From assembly GCA_014695255.1 (NCBI GenBank), contig JACJNX010000122.1, positions 23,136-87,135 on the forward strand: a stretch of DNA of 64,000 nt, given 5' to 3'. Of this stretch, positions 7,369 through 17,260 are shown piece by piece; within the stretch, counting starts at the first letter, position 1; every line of letters starts with the position of its first letter. The DNA comes from Cyanobacteria bacterium FACHB-63. Its GTDB lineage: Bacteria; Cyanobacteriota; Cyanobacteriia; Leptolyngbyales; Leptolyngbyaceae. The notes below the pieces were generated by a model that saw only the letters and a list, made by a program, of their open reading frames with translations, did no database searches and was not told where the DNA came from. The position numbers were made by a program, and so were the translations under genes.

Positions 7369-9639
7369 CTACTTTCGTAAATACGGCATTGGATCAACCG
7401 GAGTTCCATTCTTGCGGACTTCAAAATGCAGATGTGGTCCGGTTGAGCGTCCTTCGGCTCCCACACCGCCAATAGTTTCACCTTGAGCGACTTTTTGCCC
7501 GGTCTTGACTGAGATCTGGCTTGGATGTCCGTAGTAGGTTTTTAATCCGTTGCCATGATCGATAATGATTAACGTGCCATATCCATCGGGATCAGCTCTG
7601 CCTGCGAATTCTACGGTTCCGCCATCAGCAGCTTTAATTGGTGTCCCCATCGGAACGGCGAAATCCAAGCCTGCGTGAGAGTGGTCACCGCGATCGGCAC
7701 CGAAGTACCCACCTGATGGAATCGGAGCATTGGCTCCATGAGGATAGATCATTTTTCCAGTTGCTTTACCAGAACCAACACAAGTTCTCCCTTTCTTTCG
7801 CAAAGCAAGCTGATAGTGTTGCACTAATTCCTTCCCGTAACTATACATACTCAGACGACCGTGAATATCTGATGCTCCACTATCTATCAAGTCTGAATCA
7901 GAGCCACCAAAATGAATCTGCCCTAGTCGCTCGATTAAGCGTGTTCCGGTGAAAGGCCGCCCTGTTTTTGGATCAATCTGTTGCATTGCAATGCGAATAT
8001 TGTTGCGTTGATCCTGCTTAAACAAAGCGTCTTGGTCTGCTTGAGTGAAATATTGAGGCAACTCTCGTTCCAGAGCGGCACGGTAACTCTGAGAATTGTT
8101 GTTGACATCTGCACGACTGAGAAAATCCGCACCACCAGGACGCTTTTGAATAATCGCTCTTACATCGCTTCTAAAAGTCATGTATTGATAGCGTCCCAAC
8201 CCTCGCCCACCAACTTCGGGGTCATAATATCCTGCTGAGTTGTAACCGCCTTCGATCCCACTAATTCCTTCTGCTAGCGCTGATAAATCAACGGTTCCCG
8301 AACTTTCTCCACATAAAGAGCTATCTGAGTCATTCCAAGTCGGTGAGCCATCATCTAGTGGAACCCCTGCTGCCCTCGCTTTCTCGAAAACTTCCTCTGG
8401 AATCGAAGCTTGTGTCGTTGCACCGCCTTGATCATCAAGAAATCCAACCAGAATCGGGTCGCGTTCGTGATAGCTCATGAACGGAATGGGACCGATGAAA
8501 TAGGGTGTGCAGCCGAGGTCGGCAAACAAACTTCGCTGACAAATACGAAAAAATAAAGCGGTGTCTACTCTACCTTCGGATTCGACAACATCCCAAACGA
8601 CAACTTTGAAAAGTTTGCCGAACGGATGTCGTCCGGTTGGTTCTTTACCGCCATTGACTTCCCCCAACAAACCACGTCCTCCTCGCACCTTCTGAAATTT
8701 GCCAGAAATCCACTGTTTACCGTGCAATGTCTGTGATCCGGTTAATTCAGCGTAGGCGCAGTTTTCTCGGCATGGAACTTGAAATCCCTGAACATCGCTG
8801 CCTGTGATCGTATTGGTGCGGTTCGCTTCTTTTGAGCCATAAGCAATATCAACAACTCCGATCGCGCCCCCTGCAATTAGAGAAGCCGGAAACTGGCTGA
8901 ACGGGAGATCTTTAAGTCCGGGAACTTGGCTAATGGTTGCATTCTGCCAGTTCTGTAAATTGCTGAGTGGAATCTCTTTCAAACCTGGAAGATCCGCGAT
9001 GCTAAAGCGATCAAGCTTAATCGCTCCCAACTTAAGATCTCTGAGTTCTGGTTTCCATTCCAGTATTTCCTTCAATGTTCGATCGAAGATTGATCCGTCT
9101 AATTGTGCATACTTGAGTAATGCTTCAATCGGAGGAAGTTGCCTAATCCTGAAATCAGCAAGTCCTGGTATAGCTTGAGAAATACTCTCTAGTGTTTGCT
9201 GTCGTATCAATTCAAATCCTTCTAACGCTGCCTCGAATAAGTCATAATCTGCCTGGGAAGATGCAGCAATAGTTTGTAAGTTGAGTTGCTGTACATACAA
9301 ACTGTCCTGAAAATCTCCCAGTTTCAGATATTGATCAAGTGTTTGCCCCAGCTTCCATCGTCGAGATAGCTCATACCCGATCGCATTCGACCAATCAGCA
9401 GGAGAAATAAATTCACCTGATTGCGAGATTGGTGGTAAAGAAGCAAAGGTAATCTGTGACCAATCTGGTGTCATGGCATGAAGCCCTTCTTGCTCATGAA
9501 TCTGATAAGGAACAGTGCTGATCGGAGCGGCGACTGCAACTTGCGGGAAAGACAAAAGATGTAGCGTGAAAGTCGAAATAAGAAATAGGAAACTGAGTAC
9601 AAATGAAAACAGAACTTTGATGACAGTTGAACCTTGCAT
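7369..9639 (-). CDS. bifunctional peptidoglycan hydrolase: lysozyme-like domain plus M23 peptidase
   Basis: This is an exported protein of about 756 residues. A signal peptide (hydrophobic run ending AVAAP) is followed by a long region of leucine-rich-repeat-like segments (PGLADF, LPGLKEIPL, VPGLKDLPF; about 160-250). Next come a beta-rich middle part with paired Cys and a lysozyme/transglycosylase-like block containing GIEGGYNS, GLGRYQYM and a following helix (about 470-600). The last 110 residues are an M23/LytM endopeptidase with the zinc motifs HSHAGLDF and GPHLHFEV. It occupies the position of VirB1-type enzymes that open the cell wall for the transfer channel. I take the ATG at 9639; a TTG start at 9666 is also open. 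Confidence 0.8.
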   Translation of the reverse strand: MQGSTVIKVLFSFVLSFLFLISTFTLHLLSFPQVAVAAPISTVPYQIHEQEGLHAMTPDWSQITFASLPPISQSGEFISPADWSNAIGYELSRRWKLGQTLDQYLKLGDFQDSLYVQQLNLQTIAASSQADYDLFEAALEGFELIRQQTLESISQAIPGLADFRIRQLPPIEALLKYAQLDGSIFDRTLKEILEWKPELRDLKLGAIKLDRFSIADLPGLKEIPLSNLQNWQNATISQVPGLKDLPFSQFPASLIAGGAIGVVDIAYGSKEANRTNTITGSDVQGFQVPCRENCAYAELTGSQTLHGKQWISGKFQKVRGGRGLLGEVNGGKEPTGRHPFGKLFKVVVWDVVESEGRVDTALFFRICQRSLFADLGCTPYFIGPIPFMSYHERDPILVGFLDDQGGATTQASIPEEVFEKARAAGVPLDDGSPTWNDSDSSLCGESSGTVDLSALAEGISGIEGGYNSAGYYDPEVGGRGLGRYQYMTFRSDVRAIIQKRPGGADFLSRADVNNNSQSYRAALERELPQYFTQADQDALFKQDQRNNIRIAMQQIDPKTGRPFTGTRLIERLGQIHFGGSDSDLIDSGASDIHGRLSMYSYGKELVQHYQLALRKKGRTCVGSGKATGKMIYPHGANAPIPSGGYFGADRGDHSHAGLDFAVPMGTPIKAADGGTVEFAGRADPDGYGTLIIIDHGNGLKTYYGHPSQISVKTGQKVAQGETIGGVGAEGRSTGPHLHFEVRKNGTPVDPMPYLRK

Positions 9640-9693
9640 GTCACGCTCGATGCTTGAAAACTGCAATGAATCGTAGAATGCACCCGATTTGGT

Positions 9694-10248
9694 TTAGTTG
9701 TCGTTTGCGATCGCATTCTGCTGATCTAATTCTGCTAACTCAGATCTAGCAGGCAGAGTTTTAGCTCGTGAATGTATTTCTGTAGTTAGCACAGCACCAG
9801 GTAATTGTGTGTTTCTCACAGCTTGAGAAAATTCTGACGGTAGCTGAACCGGATGGTTGATGTAAACCTCAACGGGAGTTCCTGCGTTTAACTGATAGAT
9901 ATCAGGACGAGCTTGTAATTCGGCGATCGCACGTTTGTTTCGTTCAGCAGCACGATCGATCAGTGACTCAGATACTCCCTGAAGTATCCCTGCCAAGATA
10001 TCCGAACCAGATTTGCGATTACCTGAGACAATACTGCCGTTGTTGATGATGAGATTGCTATCAGATCGAGTATAAATTTCTGATGCTCGACGAATGCCAT
10101 TCAAGGCAATCATCTCAGTATTTCGCGAGGCAATCTCTGACTGCTTATCGTCACGACGATTGGCGATTAGGGGCGTTCCTTCTCGACCTCGAATTTGGAT
10201 GGTTCCGGCAGGCAGAGCAATTTCTGTCCGCTGACGATCGTGAATCAC
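9694..10248 (-). pseudogene. VirB10/TraB-like protein, C-terminal fragment of a split gene
   Basis: These 184 residues look like the C-terminal part of a VirB10-type channel protein. After the palindrome the text continues EIALPAG.IQIRG, which mirrors the beta-barrel repeat at the end of the upstream ORF (TIALPAGTEVVAQI). Then come a segment resembling the antenna region (SDILAGILQGVSESLIDRA) and the typical GTPVEVYINHPVQLP motif near the end. The only in-frame start is a GTG at 10248, inside the 55-nt palindrome and without a clear ribosome-binding site. I therefore read it as the 3' part of one gene broken by a frameshift, unless a restart or frameshift rescues it. Confidence 0.7.
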
Positions 10249-10271
10249 GATCGTCAGCGGACAGAAATTGC
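10217..10271. repeat. perfect 55-nt palindrome splitting the virB10-like gene
   Basis: Arms 10217-10243 and 10245-10271 are perfect reverse complements of 27 nt, with a single unpaired base at 10244. The arm begins GCAATTTCTGTCCGCTGACG. The stop codon of the upstream ORF (10254-10256) and the start of the downstream ORF (10246-10248) both lie inside it. There is no T-tract, so it is not a typical terminator. It is consistent with a templated quasipalindrome-to-palindrome mutation, or less likely with an assembly artefact. Confidence 0.95.
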
Positions 10272-11264
10272 ATCGAGTTTAATTAGCCCGTTATTCGAGA
10301 CGGAATTAATTTGGGCAACAACCTCAGTCCCAGCAGGTAATGCAATAGTGCGATCGTGAGCCTGCAAAGGTTCAGATAAAACGACAACAAATCGATCATC
10401 AGAGATATTTTGACTTGCATCCGTTGCGATCTTCGGTTTCATCAGGGTTTTCTGTTGGATTGGCTGATCGACGACGATCGGCGTTTGTAAAACTCCTTCG
10501 GCTTTGGTTCCTGTCGTCATCAATTGAAGTGGTTCTCCTTGAGCAATGACGATCGCTGTTCTTGGCTTTACGACTCCATCTGTTAGAGACTGGGTTGAAC
10601 TTTCCTGATCGATAGGAGATTGAAGTCGAGATTCTGGTTTTTGCGCCTGTGTCAAACTTGATTCTGGTGGCAATGGCTCAGAAGATTCAACTCGTTTTCG
10701 GGTAACGTTGCGAACGACAGGCTTCACAATCTCTGGAGGCACAGCTGCAATTCTCTCAGGGGGTATCACAACACGAGGCATTGGTTGAGGTGGTGTATAG
10801 CTGGATGGCGCTACCGCAACGGGACGATTTGCGCTGGGTTGCGATTGTGTGGTCGATCGTGCTACGGACTTTTGGATAGGCTTATTAGAAGATGCCTGTC
10901 TCAATCGCTCCAGTTCAATCCGCTGCTTTTCTAGTGCTAGTTGTGCCTGTGTTTGACCGAGTTTCTCGCGTTGATTGACTTGAGCTTCAGGTAATGGAGA
11001 AGCACTTGGCGGAGTCGAAGCAGTGGGTTGAGGATTCTGGTTATGGATTCCTTGCCGACTTCCCAGAAATATACCCGCAAACAGAAAGATTGGCAAAAGA
11101 CAACCACCGACGATCGAAAGTTTAACGATTGGATGACTTGAGAGCGGTCTTGGCTGTCGTGCCTCTTCTGGATCAAATTCTCGTTCGTTCAGCAGCGGCT
11201 GATCAACTTGTGGCGCTCTCGCAAGATTTCGGAGTTCTTCAGGTGTAGGTGCATTCTGGTTCAT
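10254..11264 (-). pseudogene. VirB10/TraB-like protein, N-terminal fragment of a split gene
   Basis: These 336 residues have the VirB10 layout: a cytosolic N-terminus, one membrane segment at about 47-67 (VKLSIVGGCLLPIFLFAGIFLG), a Gln/Arg coiled segment, then a long Pro-rich periplasmic spacer typical of proteins that span to the outer membrane. The beta domain begins near residue 280 and stops at LDAISVR inside the palindrome. The start overlaps the stop of the VirB8-like gene by ATGA. Together with the downstream fragment it would make a protein of about 520 residues, a usual size for the family. As it stands it lacks the channel-forming C-terminus. Confidence 0.75.
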
Positions 11265-12034
11265 GGCTTTTCTCCCTCAAATGGTAAGATTTTCTCGATT
11301 TCTAGTCCGCGTTGTCGCAATTGATAAATGACTTGCTGATAATCTGAAGCAGGATCAGGCAGCGGAGTTTGAGGTGGCTCAACGGCACGAACAAAATAAG
11401 CATGGTTCCAGGGAATTGTGATCCCTGCGGGGTGATTGCGATCGACAACAATCAGATTCGCCACCAAATTGACCTGCCAGCGTCCGGTTGTACCTGCTAA
11501 TGCTTGTGGCTCGGATACGTGCTGAACTACCAAAACCGTTTTTGTATTGCCCGCAAGTACGCCTTCGAGATGTGGCATCTTCGTTAGTTCTTCGAGAAAA
11601 GCTTCTCGAAAACTTGATTCCGAATCACTCGACAGCAGAAAAGACGCTTGCCACGCAACAGTCGGAACTCGTTTGCTTTTAACTTTGATGCCTTCGTCTT
11701 TCGCAGGTGATTGTGCTTTACCTGCGATCGTAGTTGTGGTCTTGCCTGACCAAGTGTAGGTAAATGTTGCCCACTCTTGTACCAGTTGGCGAATGACTTG
11801 TGGTTCCCGGTAGTCGTAATCTGTCGATCGCACCGTAAAAGCTTGTCCATCTACTTTCTGTACAAGCGTTGGAGCGGGTTTTTGCGCGATTTGACTGATC
11901 GAGTGCCCGATCCAAATTAGCCCAACTGCGAGAAGCATTTCTCCGATCGCGAGTCCTACGAATGCCAAAGGCAAAATGTCACTCGAATCGAGTGTCGATC
12001 GCTTCAATCGTTTCCTAAGTTCAGAGATTTGCAT
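11261..12034 (-). CDS. VirB8-like inner-membrane scaffold protein
   Basis: This is a 257-residue protein with a short basic N-terminus, one membrane segment at about residues 20-45 (LPLAFVGLAIGEMLLAVGLIWIG) and a periplasmic domain of roughly 200 residues. The domain has alternating helices and strands (VIRQLVQEWATFTYTW, WQVNLVANLIVVDR, YFVRAVEPPQTPLP), consistent with the NTF2-like fold of VirB8/TraE. It sits between VirB6-like and VirB10-like genes, exactly where VirB8 is expected. Motifs are weak in this family, so the call rests on topology plus context. Confidence 0.65.
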   Translation of the reverse strand: MQISELRKRLKRSTLDSSDILPLAFVGLAIGEMLLAVGLIWIGHSISQIAQKPAPTLVQKVDGQAFTVRSTDYDYREPQVIRQLVQEWATFTYTWSGKTTTTIAGKAQSPAKDEGIKVKSKRVPTVAWQASFLLSSDSESSFREAFLEELTKMPHLEGVLAGNTKTVLVVQHVSEPQALAGTTGRWQVNLVANLIVVDRNHPAGITIPWNHAYFVRAVEPPQTPLPDPASDYQQVIYQLRQRGLEIEKILPFEGEKP

Positions 12035-12042
12035 GATAGTCC

Positions 12043-13167
12043 CTATTTCAATCTAAGTCCAAACGAGGTAGCTTCTCTTGCAACATTCCAAGTTGTCGCG
12101 ATGATTTGCAATGCTCCATGAGCGAGCGCACGGTACACTGCAAGCCCTCCACCTGTTGCTAATGCGACTGCAAGGATTGGAGCCAAAATCGATATCAGTA
12201 CCACAAAACCAAAATCACTTTCATGCTGTGCTTCGGCTTTCACAATGACTGTCGCAATTAAGCCAACGATCACGTTGTAGTAAAACTTGACCATTCCTAA
12301 CGAAAATAATCCAATCAACCAAGCCCAGAGGGGACGAACTCCAATTGGTAACACTGAGCCAGCAACCGCGATCGGTCCTGTTAATCCTGTCATTAGCAAC
12401 GCTGCTTCCATCAGATTAGCAAACGCCCATTGCCACGCTTTGAGGATCTGCCGAGCAGCAGCTTGTTGAGCAGTGTTCGTTGTTGAAATAATACTGGAGT
12501 GAAGCAGGACAAATGGATCAATATTTGCGATCGCTTCCGGTTCTCCAGATTCTTTCTTCAGGGATTCTCGGATCTTCAGCACATTATCCCACCAGCGTCG
12601 CAGTCCGTTGAGTGTGCCTTTTCCCCATCCTTTTTCGTACTGCTCAACAATTTTCTGGGCTTGATCTGTTGTCTTGTCGAAGCATTCGATTTGAGCCTTA
12701 CCCGTTTTTGCTTGACACTCTCCATACAGCGCTCGGATGGTATTTTTAGCATCTGCTGTCAGCACTACGTCTTGTAGAGCATCTTGCAGCGTTAACTTAC
12801 CTAGTTGGATCGTAAGGACTTGTTGTGTCTCTGTTTCGATTAAACGGTGAATTCCCAGAGTTAGCGATGACAACAATTGTCCGTTATTCCAAAGGAGGAT
12901 TAGTACCAAGATAAGCCATGACAATCGATCAACCGCAGGCAACAATCCGTTTGTCACCATTTCGCGAGTCCAAATGACGATAAAGAACAGGAAAGCACCG
13001 ACGGCAATAATGCTGGCAAATTGATTAATGCTCAAATACAAACCATTTTCATCTGAGAAGGCGCTCATCCAATTCCGCTGCCATGCTTCTGAGATCGCTT
13101 GACTTGATGCTAAGCTATCTCCAACGAAATCGTTACCTCCAACAGCACCAAAGAGAGAAGTAATCAT
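12043..13167 (-). CDS. VirB6/TrbL-like polytopic membrane protein
   Basis: This is a 374-residue protein with five to six predicted membrane segments: FASIIAVGAFLFFIVIW, LSWLILVLILLW, a central loop of about 130 residues with a Cys pair, then MEAALLMTGLTGPIAVAG, LWAWLIGLFSLGMVKFYYNVIVGLIATVIV and VVLISILAPILAVALATGGGLAVY. A large central loop flanked by membrane clusters is the VirB6 pattern. AGGAG precedes its ATG, which overlaps the previous stop (ATGA). It would form part of the inner-membrane channel platform. Confidence 0.75.
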   Translation of the reverse strand: MITSLFGAVGGNDFVGDSLASSQAISEAWQRNWMSAFSDENGLYLSINQFASIIAVGAFLFFIVIWTREMVTNGLLPAVDRLSWLILVLILLWNNGQLLSSLTLGIHRLIETETQQVLTIQLGKLTLQDALQDVVLTADAKNTIRALYGECQAKTGKAQIECFDKTTDQAQKIVEQYEKGWGKGTLNGLRRWWDNVLKIRESLKKESGEPEAIANIDPFVLLHSSIISTTNTAQQAAARQILKAWQWAFANLMEAALLMTGLTGPIAVAGSVLPIGVRPLWAWLIGLFSLGMVKFYYNVIVGLIATVIVKAEAQHESDFGFVVLISILAPILAVALATGGGLAVYRALAHGALQIIATTWNVAREATSFGLRLK

Positions 13168-14159
13168 TGTTTCTCTCCTGACATCGAATCTGAGTAAAGT
13201 CCAGGCATATAAAGTGGCGATCGTGCAGCCGCAGCCGCTTCAATTAATCGATCCGATCGCTGTCGTCGATTCATCTCATCAATTCCTTCGCTTAAATTGG
13301 CTTGATTGAGAAGCAGCATGGCTTGTTCTTGCTGCAATCCCAGTAGCGAAGCGTGAACCTTGCCGTTCAACACCGCCTGGTCGAGTAGCATCTGCGCCAT
13401 CAGCCCCTGCATTTGACTGCTATTCTTGACCACATCCTGCGTAACCGATAGTGTTTTCGAGTTTTCTGCGAGTTGCTGAACTTGTTGTGCCGATCGCTGA
13501 CTTCGCTGAATCGTCTCACCTGTGCTTCGAGTCGCGTTTAACATCCATTGCGTTCCAGTTTTACCAACCATTGGAGCGGCTGTGGAACGTGACAGCGTTT
13601 GGTCGTACAAGTTAGACAAGTCGCGCTGACGAACGACGGGATTGAGTGTCAAGACATCTTGAATCGGAGCAGTCTGGGGCGGTGTTGGAGTTTCTCCCCG
13701 TACTTCTGTTGGATTTGGTCCGGTTGTTCCTAATGTTGCTATTCCTGTTTCAGTCTGTCCATTCGGTACATTCACAGGTTGATTGCTTAATACTGGGGCG
13801 CAATGCGTGCTGGGTAAACCAGGAATGGAGACGGGTAATGAACCAACATCGCCAATTAATTGACAAATGAGATAATTCTCGATCGTTCCCTGAATTTGCC
13901 CTGGGATTCGCTCAGACCAAGGAAAATCATGACGACCCAGATCATCAAAGATCGAGCCGATGGATGCGGGAGTTGTGGTATCTGATGGTCGAGGAACCTG
14001 TTCAGACCACGGATACTGATTGCCTTGGCGATTTAGGACACGGTTCATTGTGCTAAAAATATCAGGTGCGCCTGGTAAAAGCGAGGCAAACGCGAGCGAA
14101 GACAACAAAACTGAGCTGAGAGTTATTCCGCCGTATAGGAGCCGTTGTTTGAGGTTCAT
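13164..14159 (-). CDS. exported VirB5/TrbJ-like protein
   Basis: This is a 331-residue protein from the ATG at 14159 (GAGAGG upstream; the longer frame to 14294 lies inside the ATPase gene). A signal peptide (LLYGGITLSSVLLSSLAFA) is followed by a proline-rich linker and a long helical region of about 140 residues with many Gln and Ser. The helical part contains the segment TGTQWMLNATRSTGETIQ. A secreted helical protein next to VirB6 and VirB4 genes fits VirB5/TrbJ, a minor pilus component. The identification is from topology and order. Confidence 0.6.
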   Translation of the reverse strand: MNLKQRLLYGGITLSSVLLSSLAFASLLPGAPDIFSTMNRVLNRQGNQYPWSEQVPRPSDTTTPASIGSIFDDLGRHDFPWSERIPGQIQGTIENYLICQLIGDVGSLPVSIPGLPSTHCAPVLSNQPVNVPNGQTETGIATLGTTGPNPTEVRGETPTPPQTAPIQDVLTLNPVVRQRDLSNLYDQTLSRSTAAPMVGKTGTQWMLNATRSTGETIQRSQRSAQQVQQLAENSKTLSVTQDVVKNSSQMQGLMAQMLLDQAVLNGKVHASLLGLQQEQAMLLLNQANLSEGIDEMNRRQRSDRLIEAAAAARSPLYMPGLYSDSMSGEKQ

Positions 14160-14173
14160 TTGCTGTTCCTCTC

Positions 14174-16942
14174 TTATGCAACTGAATGGGTTTCTGGTGA
14201 TGTCAAAACTAGGGGATGCCGTGGCTGTCCGATCGTTTTGAGAGAAATGCCAGAGCGAACAGCATGGCTGTACTGTTGAGCAAACGCAGCCCAACCCTCA
14301 AACTTGTTGGAGTATTGAGCCATGACCCGCGATCGCGCTTGTTGCTCAATCGGATTATTCGCAACTGCTGCTAATACTTCAGGTGATGGATAGTAGTCAC
14401 ACTGCTGTAATCGCCCATCGATATCAAGAAGCCAGTGTGAGCAGAGACGCGATCGGTCGGGTAAAAAGCTTTCATCGGTGTTGGGAAGAAGCATCGAGCG
14501 ATCGTAGCCAAAAATGCGGCAGCAAGACTCTATCGCTGTCGATTGAATCGCGCCAATTAATCGAGTATTTAGGTTCTGTAAAATCTGCTGACCTGCGGCA
14601 GAGTGATAAACAGCATCTGGATCTTGGCTGATGACAATCGTACGAATGCCTGCTTTTCCTCCAGTTGCACAGATCTGCCCAATGATCTGAGAAATACCAT
14701 CGTACTTATACAGTACAGAGCTTTCATCGATCACCAGTAGACTATCAGAGCATTCCAGCGCTCGACGCAATGCTAATGCTTGAGCAGACAAAGCTAGGAC
14801 AGCCGCTTCATCGTCATTCGTTAGATTTCGCATGGCATAAATCAGCAGTTGAGCATCAGAGCGAATCGTACTGGGTTGTGCGATCGCTCGACCAACCGGA
14901 CTTTCAACCCAAGCCAACAACTGCAATCGAATTTCAGCGAGTGCTTCTGCGATGCTACCAATAACTGTTAATCCAGATAAATCCAGACGCTCAAGTAGAT
15001 TGAGAAAATCCATAATGGTTGGCATATCTTGCCATGCTTCGGAGCCAAATCCTTGACTATAGGCATTCTCGTATCGCTGCTGAATTTCTGGTGTTGCAAA
15101 AAATGTAGTTAATGTCTTCCATAAAATTGCATGAATGCGTTTGCCGATTCGTTTATCGCTGTGAGCGCCAAGAATCATTACTTCCAAAGAGCGAACTAAA
15201 AAGGCGAGATAGCTATTTTTACGAACCTCTTGCTGCTCTGGTTCGAGTTGGCGAAGATCAGGCATCTCAAACAAATTATTAGCAGCAGTGCCAACATCAA
15301 ACCATGCACCATTCTTATCAAACATATTCACGAGATCGGTGAAGGTGGTTGTGCCATCTTCACGGGCATAATCCAAGCCCACTACGTTGAATCCATGGGC
15401 CATCGCCATGATGATTATTTCTGTTAGTAGTGCGGACTTCCCAGTTCGAGTTTGCCCAATGATAAAGAGACTGCGATGTTGCCTCACAAAGTCGATATAA
15501 GTTGGCATTCCACCTGTATGAGCAAGTAACTCAACGCCGTATTGATCAGTTGTACGGGTACAAGCGAGAGGCATTAATCCGATCGCTTCATCAGTAAAGT
15601 AGAGCTGTCTACGATCGTCGAGTAACCTGCGCCAAGTAATCGGTAACGTTTGTAGCCAAATCTTCCAAGCGATCTCCGTTTCTCGGTTTAATTCACCGTT
15701 GCTGAAACAATTACTCAGCTTCTGACACGCTTCATCGAGTTCTTCAGGCGTGTTTCGATGAACCAGCGCGACTACTGCAATCCAGACCGGAGCAGCACCC
15801 TCCCAAATCTTGGCTTGTGCTTCGGCTCCTCCTTGTGCCTTCAGTTGAGCAACGACATCAATGTTATTTTTAGCTTGGGCACGTTCGGTTAGCGTCAAAT
15901 TTTGGCGAGTGAGAAGCTGCAAACTGGCGCGAGTTGCGTGTTGATCTGCGCGGCTAATTTCACAAACAAACTCGCAGTCGGGAAACTGAGCCGCTGCTTG
16001 CCAGAGGTAATACAACTGATGTTCACCACTTGTAAATCCACCAGGCTTAGCATCCAGTGTCAGAACTCCGACGAATTTGTCTTTGACGTGAATCCATCTG
16101 CGATCGCTCTGCGGTGTCGATCGTCGTCCTCGTTCTCCCCGAATCGCAACAGTCACTGCATAAAACTGATCGTTGACTTCCTCGGTTAGATAGGATTTTT
16201 CGCCGATCTGCTCACGTAGAATCAAGCATTGAGGAATTTGCGGGGATGCGGAGTGGTTGAACTGTGACCAAAGTGCTTGCCACAACTGTTCTGCAGTTAA
16301 TGGAATAGCATTCAATCCCATTCGGGTATTCAGTTGTTGCTCCCAATGCAAAAATCCCGCTTTGAAGCCCTCTGTTAACACATACAAATAACGCTCTGCT
16401 TCAAGCTGGGGTTTACGTCCTTTAAGGGCTTCATAGTGTTCCACTAACCATGCGATCGCGCGTTCAATTCGATCTGACGTTCCTGCTTTGCCGGGTTCGA
16501 GGGTGTAAGTGACGAACAATAGAATCTGCTTGGATTGGCGAATGTGCTGTTCAGTTAACTCACGGACATGGCGCTGTTGGCTAAATAGTAGGAATTGAAG
16601 TTCTGGGTAAAGTGTTTGATTAACTAATTCAGCAAGGTGCTGCTGGCGGAGTGAATCATCCGCAAAAGATCGAAAATGAATCCGCAAAGATTCCCCTTCT
16701 GGCAATCCTCGCAATCCTTCTTCTAGCCGATTCAGCACCGATTCAACTTGATCAACAGGCATGAAAGTATGAATGCCAGGAATTGAGAAGGCAAATCGCA
16801 AGAGAAAGCGATCGTTCCCCTGTCGCAGCAAATAAGCACCGATATCTCTGCCACGAAGTTGTAGTGAGCAAAGACATTCTAAATCTGATTCATCTTCAAA
16901 CGGCTTAAAAACGAGCTTTTCGACTCCGAGTTTGGTCGGCAT
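14174..16942 (-). CDS. VirB4-like conjugation ATPase
   Basis: This is a 922-residue ATPase that energises pilus assembly and DNA transfer. The N-terminal half is the family's variable interaction domain. Walker A is GQTRTGKS in the C-terminal half, followed by VVGLDYAREDG. Walker B is LLVIDESSVLY, and the arginine/QDP motif TIVISQDPDAVYHS and a conserved LNTRLIGA segment follow. The start chosen (ATG at 16942, GGAACG upstream) overlaps the end of the VirB3-like gene by 38 nt, suggesting translational coupling. VirB4 is the hallmark of a type IV secretion system; cyanobacterial plasmids carry the class called MPF type C, and this gene order agrees with it. Confidence 0.9.
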   Translation of the reverse strand: MPTKLGVEKLVFKPFEDESDLECLCSLQLRGRDIGAYLLRQGNDRFLLRFAFSIPGIHTFMPVDQVESVLNRLEEGLRGLPEGESLRIHFRSFADDSLRQQHLAELVNQTLYPELQFLLFSQQRHVRELTEQHIRQSKQILLFVTYTLEPGKAGTSDRIERAIAWLVEHYEALKGRKPQLEAERYLYVLTEGFKAGFLHWEQQLNTRMGLNAIPLTAEQLWQALWSQFNHSASPQIPQCLILREQIGEKSYLTEEVNDQFYAVTVAIRGERGRRSTPQSDRRWIHVKDKFVGVLTLDAKPGGFTSGEHQLYYLWQAAAQFPDCEFVCEISRADQHATRASLQLLTRQNLTLTERAQAKNNIDVVAQLKAQGGAEAQAKIWEGAAPVWIAVVALVHRNTPEELDEACQKLSNCFSNGELNRETEIAWKIWLQTLPITWRRLLDDRRQLYFTDEAIGLMPLACTRTTDQYGVELLAHTGGMPTYIDFVRQHRSLFIIGQTRTGKSALLTEIIIMAMAHGFNVVGLDYAREDGTTTFTDLVNMFDKNGAWFDVGTAANNLFEMPDLRQLEPEQQEVRKNSYLAFLVRSLEVMILGAHSDKRIGKRIHAILWKTLTTFFATPEIQQRYENAYSQGFGSEAWQDMPTIMDFLNLLERLDLSGLTVIGSIAEALAEIRLQLLAWVESPVGRAIAQPSTIRSDAQLLIYAMRNLTNDDEAAVLALSAQALALRRALECSDSLLVIDESSVLYKYDGISQIIGQICATGGKAGIRTIVISQDPDAVYHSAAGQQILQNLNTRLIGAIQSTAIESCCRIFGYDRSMLLPNTDESFLPDRSRLCSHWLLDIDGRLQQCDYYPSPEVLAAVANNPIEQQARSRVMAQYSNKFEGWAAFAQQYSHAVRSGISLKTIGQPRHPLVLTSPETHSVA

Positions 16943-17243
16943 GAGACGTTCCTGCCAATAAATGGTGATAGGTTTTGAACTTACATCGCCACTGAGGGAC
17001 GGACACAAACTTGTTCAGTAGTTTCCAATTGTTGTCGCCTGTCAAAATCCACCAGCTCGCAGCTCCCCACAAGGCGAACAGCGCCACCCAGGTCAATCCC
17101 CAACCGAGCAGCATTTCAAAAACGAGGTAAGATACACCGATGCTGATACCGATCGGAAACAGTTGCCCTACAGGAATTGGGCCAAAGTTTGGATTTCGTC
17201 CAAGGCTTTGATTAATCGGTCGAAATCTCTTGGACTGAGACAT
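16905..17243 (-). CDS. VirB3-like small membrane protein
   Basis: This is a 112-residue protein. A polar N-terminus of about 30 residues precedes two close membrane segments (GQLFPIGISIGVSYLVFEMLLGWG and TWVALFALWGAASWWILTG), then a basic tail. VirB3 proteins are about 100 residues, have one or two membrane segments and are encoded directly upstream of VirB4, as here. The tail overlaps the VirB4-like start. Confidence 0.7.
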   Translation of the reverse strand: MSQSKRFRPINQSLGRNPNFGPIPVGQLFPIGISIGVSYLVFEMLLGWGLTWVALFALWGAASWWILTGDNNWKLLNKFVSVPQWRCKFKTYHHLLAGTSHADQTRSRKARF

Positions 17244-17260
17244 CGCTATGACTTATGAGA

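Noticed and set aside
10217..10271. The palindrome as a transcription terminator
   Set aside because: No T-tract follows on either strand, and it lies inside what should be one coding sequence.
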